DNA of 7,117 bases from a bacterium UBA2219 (GTDB taxonomy: Bacteria > Desulfobacterota > Deferrimicrobia > Deferrimicrobiales > Deferrimicrobiaceae), in assembly GCA_002327765.1 (NCBI GenBank), contig DCUH01000125.1, positions 12,975-20,091 of the forward strand. The letters run 5' to 3'. The notes under the pieces were generated by a model that worked only from the letters and a program-made list of their open reading frames with translations, made no database searches and was not told the DNA's origin. The translations under genes were made by a program, and so were the position numbers. Positions 5,958 through 7,117 of this stretch are shown in pieces. The stretch's first letter is position 1, and every line of letters starts with the position of its first letter.

Positions 5958-6944
5958 TTAACATGAAACACGCGTCGAGGCGACGGCGAATCGCGCGGCG
6001 CCCAGCAGTGCGGCCGACTCGTCCAGGATGACCTTCACCGGCACATTTTCGAGGAAGCCGCGGAAGCGCCCCTTGTCCTGGAACGCCTCGAGGAACTCCC
6101 CCCTGGAGAGCGCCGGCAGGATCGCGGGGGAGAGGCCGCCGCCGAGGACCACGCCGCCCGAGGCGTTATACTGCAGCGCGAGGTTTCCCGCCGCCGCCCC
6201 GTAGATGCGGCAGAAGAAGCGCAGCGCCTCCCGGCACGTCGCGGACCGGCCGGCGAGCGCGGAGGAGACGATCACCCGCGGGGGGTCCTCCGTGGACAGC
6301 CGCTTCTCCACCGCGGGGGTCTCTCCCCGCCCCTCGGCCTCGCGGAGGAACCGGTAGACGGCGAACAGCCCGGGCCCGGAAACCACCCGCTCCGCGCTCA
6401 CCCGGCCGTACGCCTTCCGCAGGTGGAACAGCAGCGAGACTTCGCGCTCGTCGCGGGGGGCGTAATCGACGTGCCCGCCTTCCGATGCGAGCGGAAGGAA
6501 TGCGCCGCCGGACCGCAGAAGGGCCGCCTGCCCGAAGCCCGTTCCGGCGGCCGCCACCGCGACGACCCCGGCCGGGTCCGGCACCCCCTTCTGGATCGTC
6601 GCGAACCGGTTCGCGGGGAGGTACGGGACCGCGAAGGCGAGCGCCTGGAGGTCGTTGATCAGGTATGCGGCCCGGGCGCCGCAGGCGCGCCGGATCGATC
6701 CTGCGTCCACGCTCCAGGACAGGTTCGTGAGCCGGCTCCGGCCTTCCGTCACCGGCCCGGCGACGCCGATGCACGCCAGGGAGACCTTTTCGCGCCCCGC
6801 GAGGAAGGCCTCGAGGATCGCCTCGAGAGAAGGGTAATCGTAGCTGCGGAAGGTACGGGCGACCCGGCGCCGCAGCGCCTTCCCGACGGGCGAGTACAGG
6901 GCGAGGCCGGTCTTGGTGCCCCCGACGTCTCCGGACAGGATCAT
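5958..6944 (-). CDS. glk: Glucokinase (Glk, bacterial hexokinase-like family)
   Basis: A 328-residue cytoplasmic kinase that phosphorylates glucose to glucose-6-phosphate with ATP; E. coli Glk is 321 residues. The phosphate-binding motif GDVGGTKTGLALY is at 5-17. Glucose-contacting residues line up with E. coli Glk at an offset of two: N97 and D98 (INDLQALAF, D98 catalytic base), E155 and H158 (SEGGHVDY), E185 (SAERVVSGPG). AAAGTGFG (131-138) and the C-terminal GGVVLGGGL complete the nucleotide-binding fold. The ATG start at 6944 is preceded by AGGGAGG. It is transcribed divergently from the GGQ-domain gene and in the same direction as the GntR gene, 94 bases upstream of it. It looks like central carbon metabolism rather than part of the pgs system. 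Confidence 0.95.
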   Translation of the reverse strand: MILSGDVGGTKTGLALYSPVGKALRRRVARTFRSYDYPSLEAILEAFLAGREKVSLACIGVAGPVTEGRSRLTNLSWSVDAGSIRRACGARAAYLINDLQALAFAVPYLPANRFATIQKGVPDPAGVVAVAAAGTGFGQAALLRSGGAFLPLASEGGHVDYAPRDEREVSLLFHLRKAYGRVSAERVVSGPGLFAVYRFLREAEGRGETPAVEKRLSTEDPPRVIVSSALAGRSATCREALRFFCRIYGAAAGNLALQYNASGGVVLGGGLSPAILPALSRGEFLEAFQDKGRFRGFLENVPVKVILDESAALLGAARFAVASTRVSC

Positions 6945-6981
6945 CGTGCCCTCCCTAAAGGCGTCCAGTTCGCCTTCCCAT

Positions 6982-7011
6982 AATGTATCCTATCCCGGGC
7001 GGTCGATCCAA
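6982..7011 (-). promoter_or_regulatory. Candidate sigma70-type promoter for glk
   Basis: On the minus strand TTGGAT (7011-7006) and TACATT (6987-6982) are separated by 18 bases. Transcription would begin about 30 bases before the start codon, upstream of the AGGGAGG site. The match is partial (3 of 6 and 4 of 6), so this is tentative. Confidence 0.3.
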
Positions 7012-7028
7012 AAAAGGAGGGGGCGCGG

Positions 7029-7117
7029 GTGGAGATCGTCATCGCCGAGGACGAGATCGAGGAGCGGTTCGTCCGGTCGTCCGGGCCCGGCGGCCAGAAC
7101 GTCAACAAGGTGGCCAC
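7029..7117 (+). CDS. Class-I release-factor-like GGQ-domain protein, ArfB/YaeJ type (5' part only)
   Basis: GTG 7029 follows AGGAGG (7015-7020) at 8 bases. The first 30 residues contain RSSGPGGQNVNKVAT (16-30), the GGQ loop that hydrolyses the peptidyl-tRNA ester bond in the ribosome. Because GGQ comes only about 20 residues from the N-terminus, with no codon-recognition domain in front, the protein resembles ArfB/YaeJ (ribosome rescue) rather than full RF1/RF2. The gene runs off the window, so the C-terminal basic tail that defines ArfB cannot be checked; a related short RF-like protein remains possible. Confidence 0.85.
   Translation, partial: MEIVIAEDEIEERFVRSSGPGGQNVNKVA

Noticed and set aside
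5941..5985. Possible glk terminator: short CGTCG/CGACG hairpin (5973-5985) before a T-rich run on the minus strand
   Set aside because: The stem is only 5 pairs, lies inside the glk coding end, and is separated from the T-rich run by more than 15 bases, so it does not fit an intrinsic terminator.
5183..6031. Plus-strand open frame opposite the GntR regulator (282 codons)
   Set aside because: The minus-strand product has complete winged-helix and FCD motifs; the plus-strand product has no recognisable features and runs across the intergenic spacer into the glk end.

Overview
The window is a GC-rich bacterial chromosome segment, fully packed with genes and with no stretch over 300 bases lacking a gene. 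The GC-rich codon use, the E. coli-type glucokinase, the exported proteins and the gene mix fit a Gram-negative bacterium, perhaps a Desulfobacterota ('deltaproteobacterial') lineage. That placement is inference from style, not a marker-based assignment.

Left and centre (1-5160, + strand) is a locus built around poly-gamma-glutamate (PGA)-type polymer synthesis. After a possible 3' tail of an upstream gene come a 53-residue membrane protein with a near-perfect ribosome binding site and an exported M14-type zinc deacylase/peptidase (succinylglutamate desuccinylase/aspartoacylase family). A strong stem-loop with a T-rich tail follows, sitting directly in front of the next gene. Then come, tightly packed, a PgsW-like membrane-anchored 'poly-gamma-glutamate system protein', the Mur-ligase-like synthase PgsB/CapB, the membrane subunit PgsC/CapC, and a Tat-exported member of the acetamidase/formamidase family that appears to have lost the family's conserved histidine motifs. 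No pgsA/capA-type metallophosphatase gene and no gamma-glutamyltranspeptidase (capD-like) gene is present in the window.

Right side (5153-6944, - strand): a GntR/FadR-type (FCD-domain) regulator whose 3' end overlaps the end of the acetamidase-like gene by 8 bp, preceded by a glucokinase gene (glk). At the right edge, divergent from glk, is the start of an ArfB/class-I-release-factor-like GGQ-domain gene cut by the window end.

Working model (inference): PgsB activates and ligates an amino-acid substrate with PgsC in the membrane, PgsW is an accessory membrane protein, and the exported M14 enzyme and/or the acetamidase-like protein trims, releases or binds the polymer outside the cytoplasm. 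The hairpin before pgsW would allow the deacylase and the synthase genes to be expressed at different levels. The GntR regulator is a candidate, but unproven, controller of the locus. The glucokinase and the GGQ-domain gene look like unrelated housekeeping neighbours.
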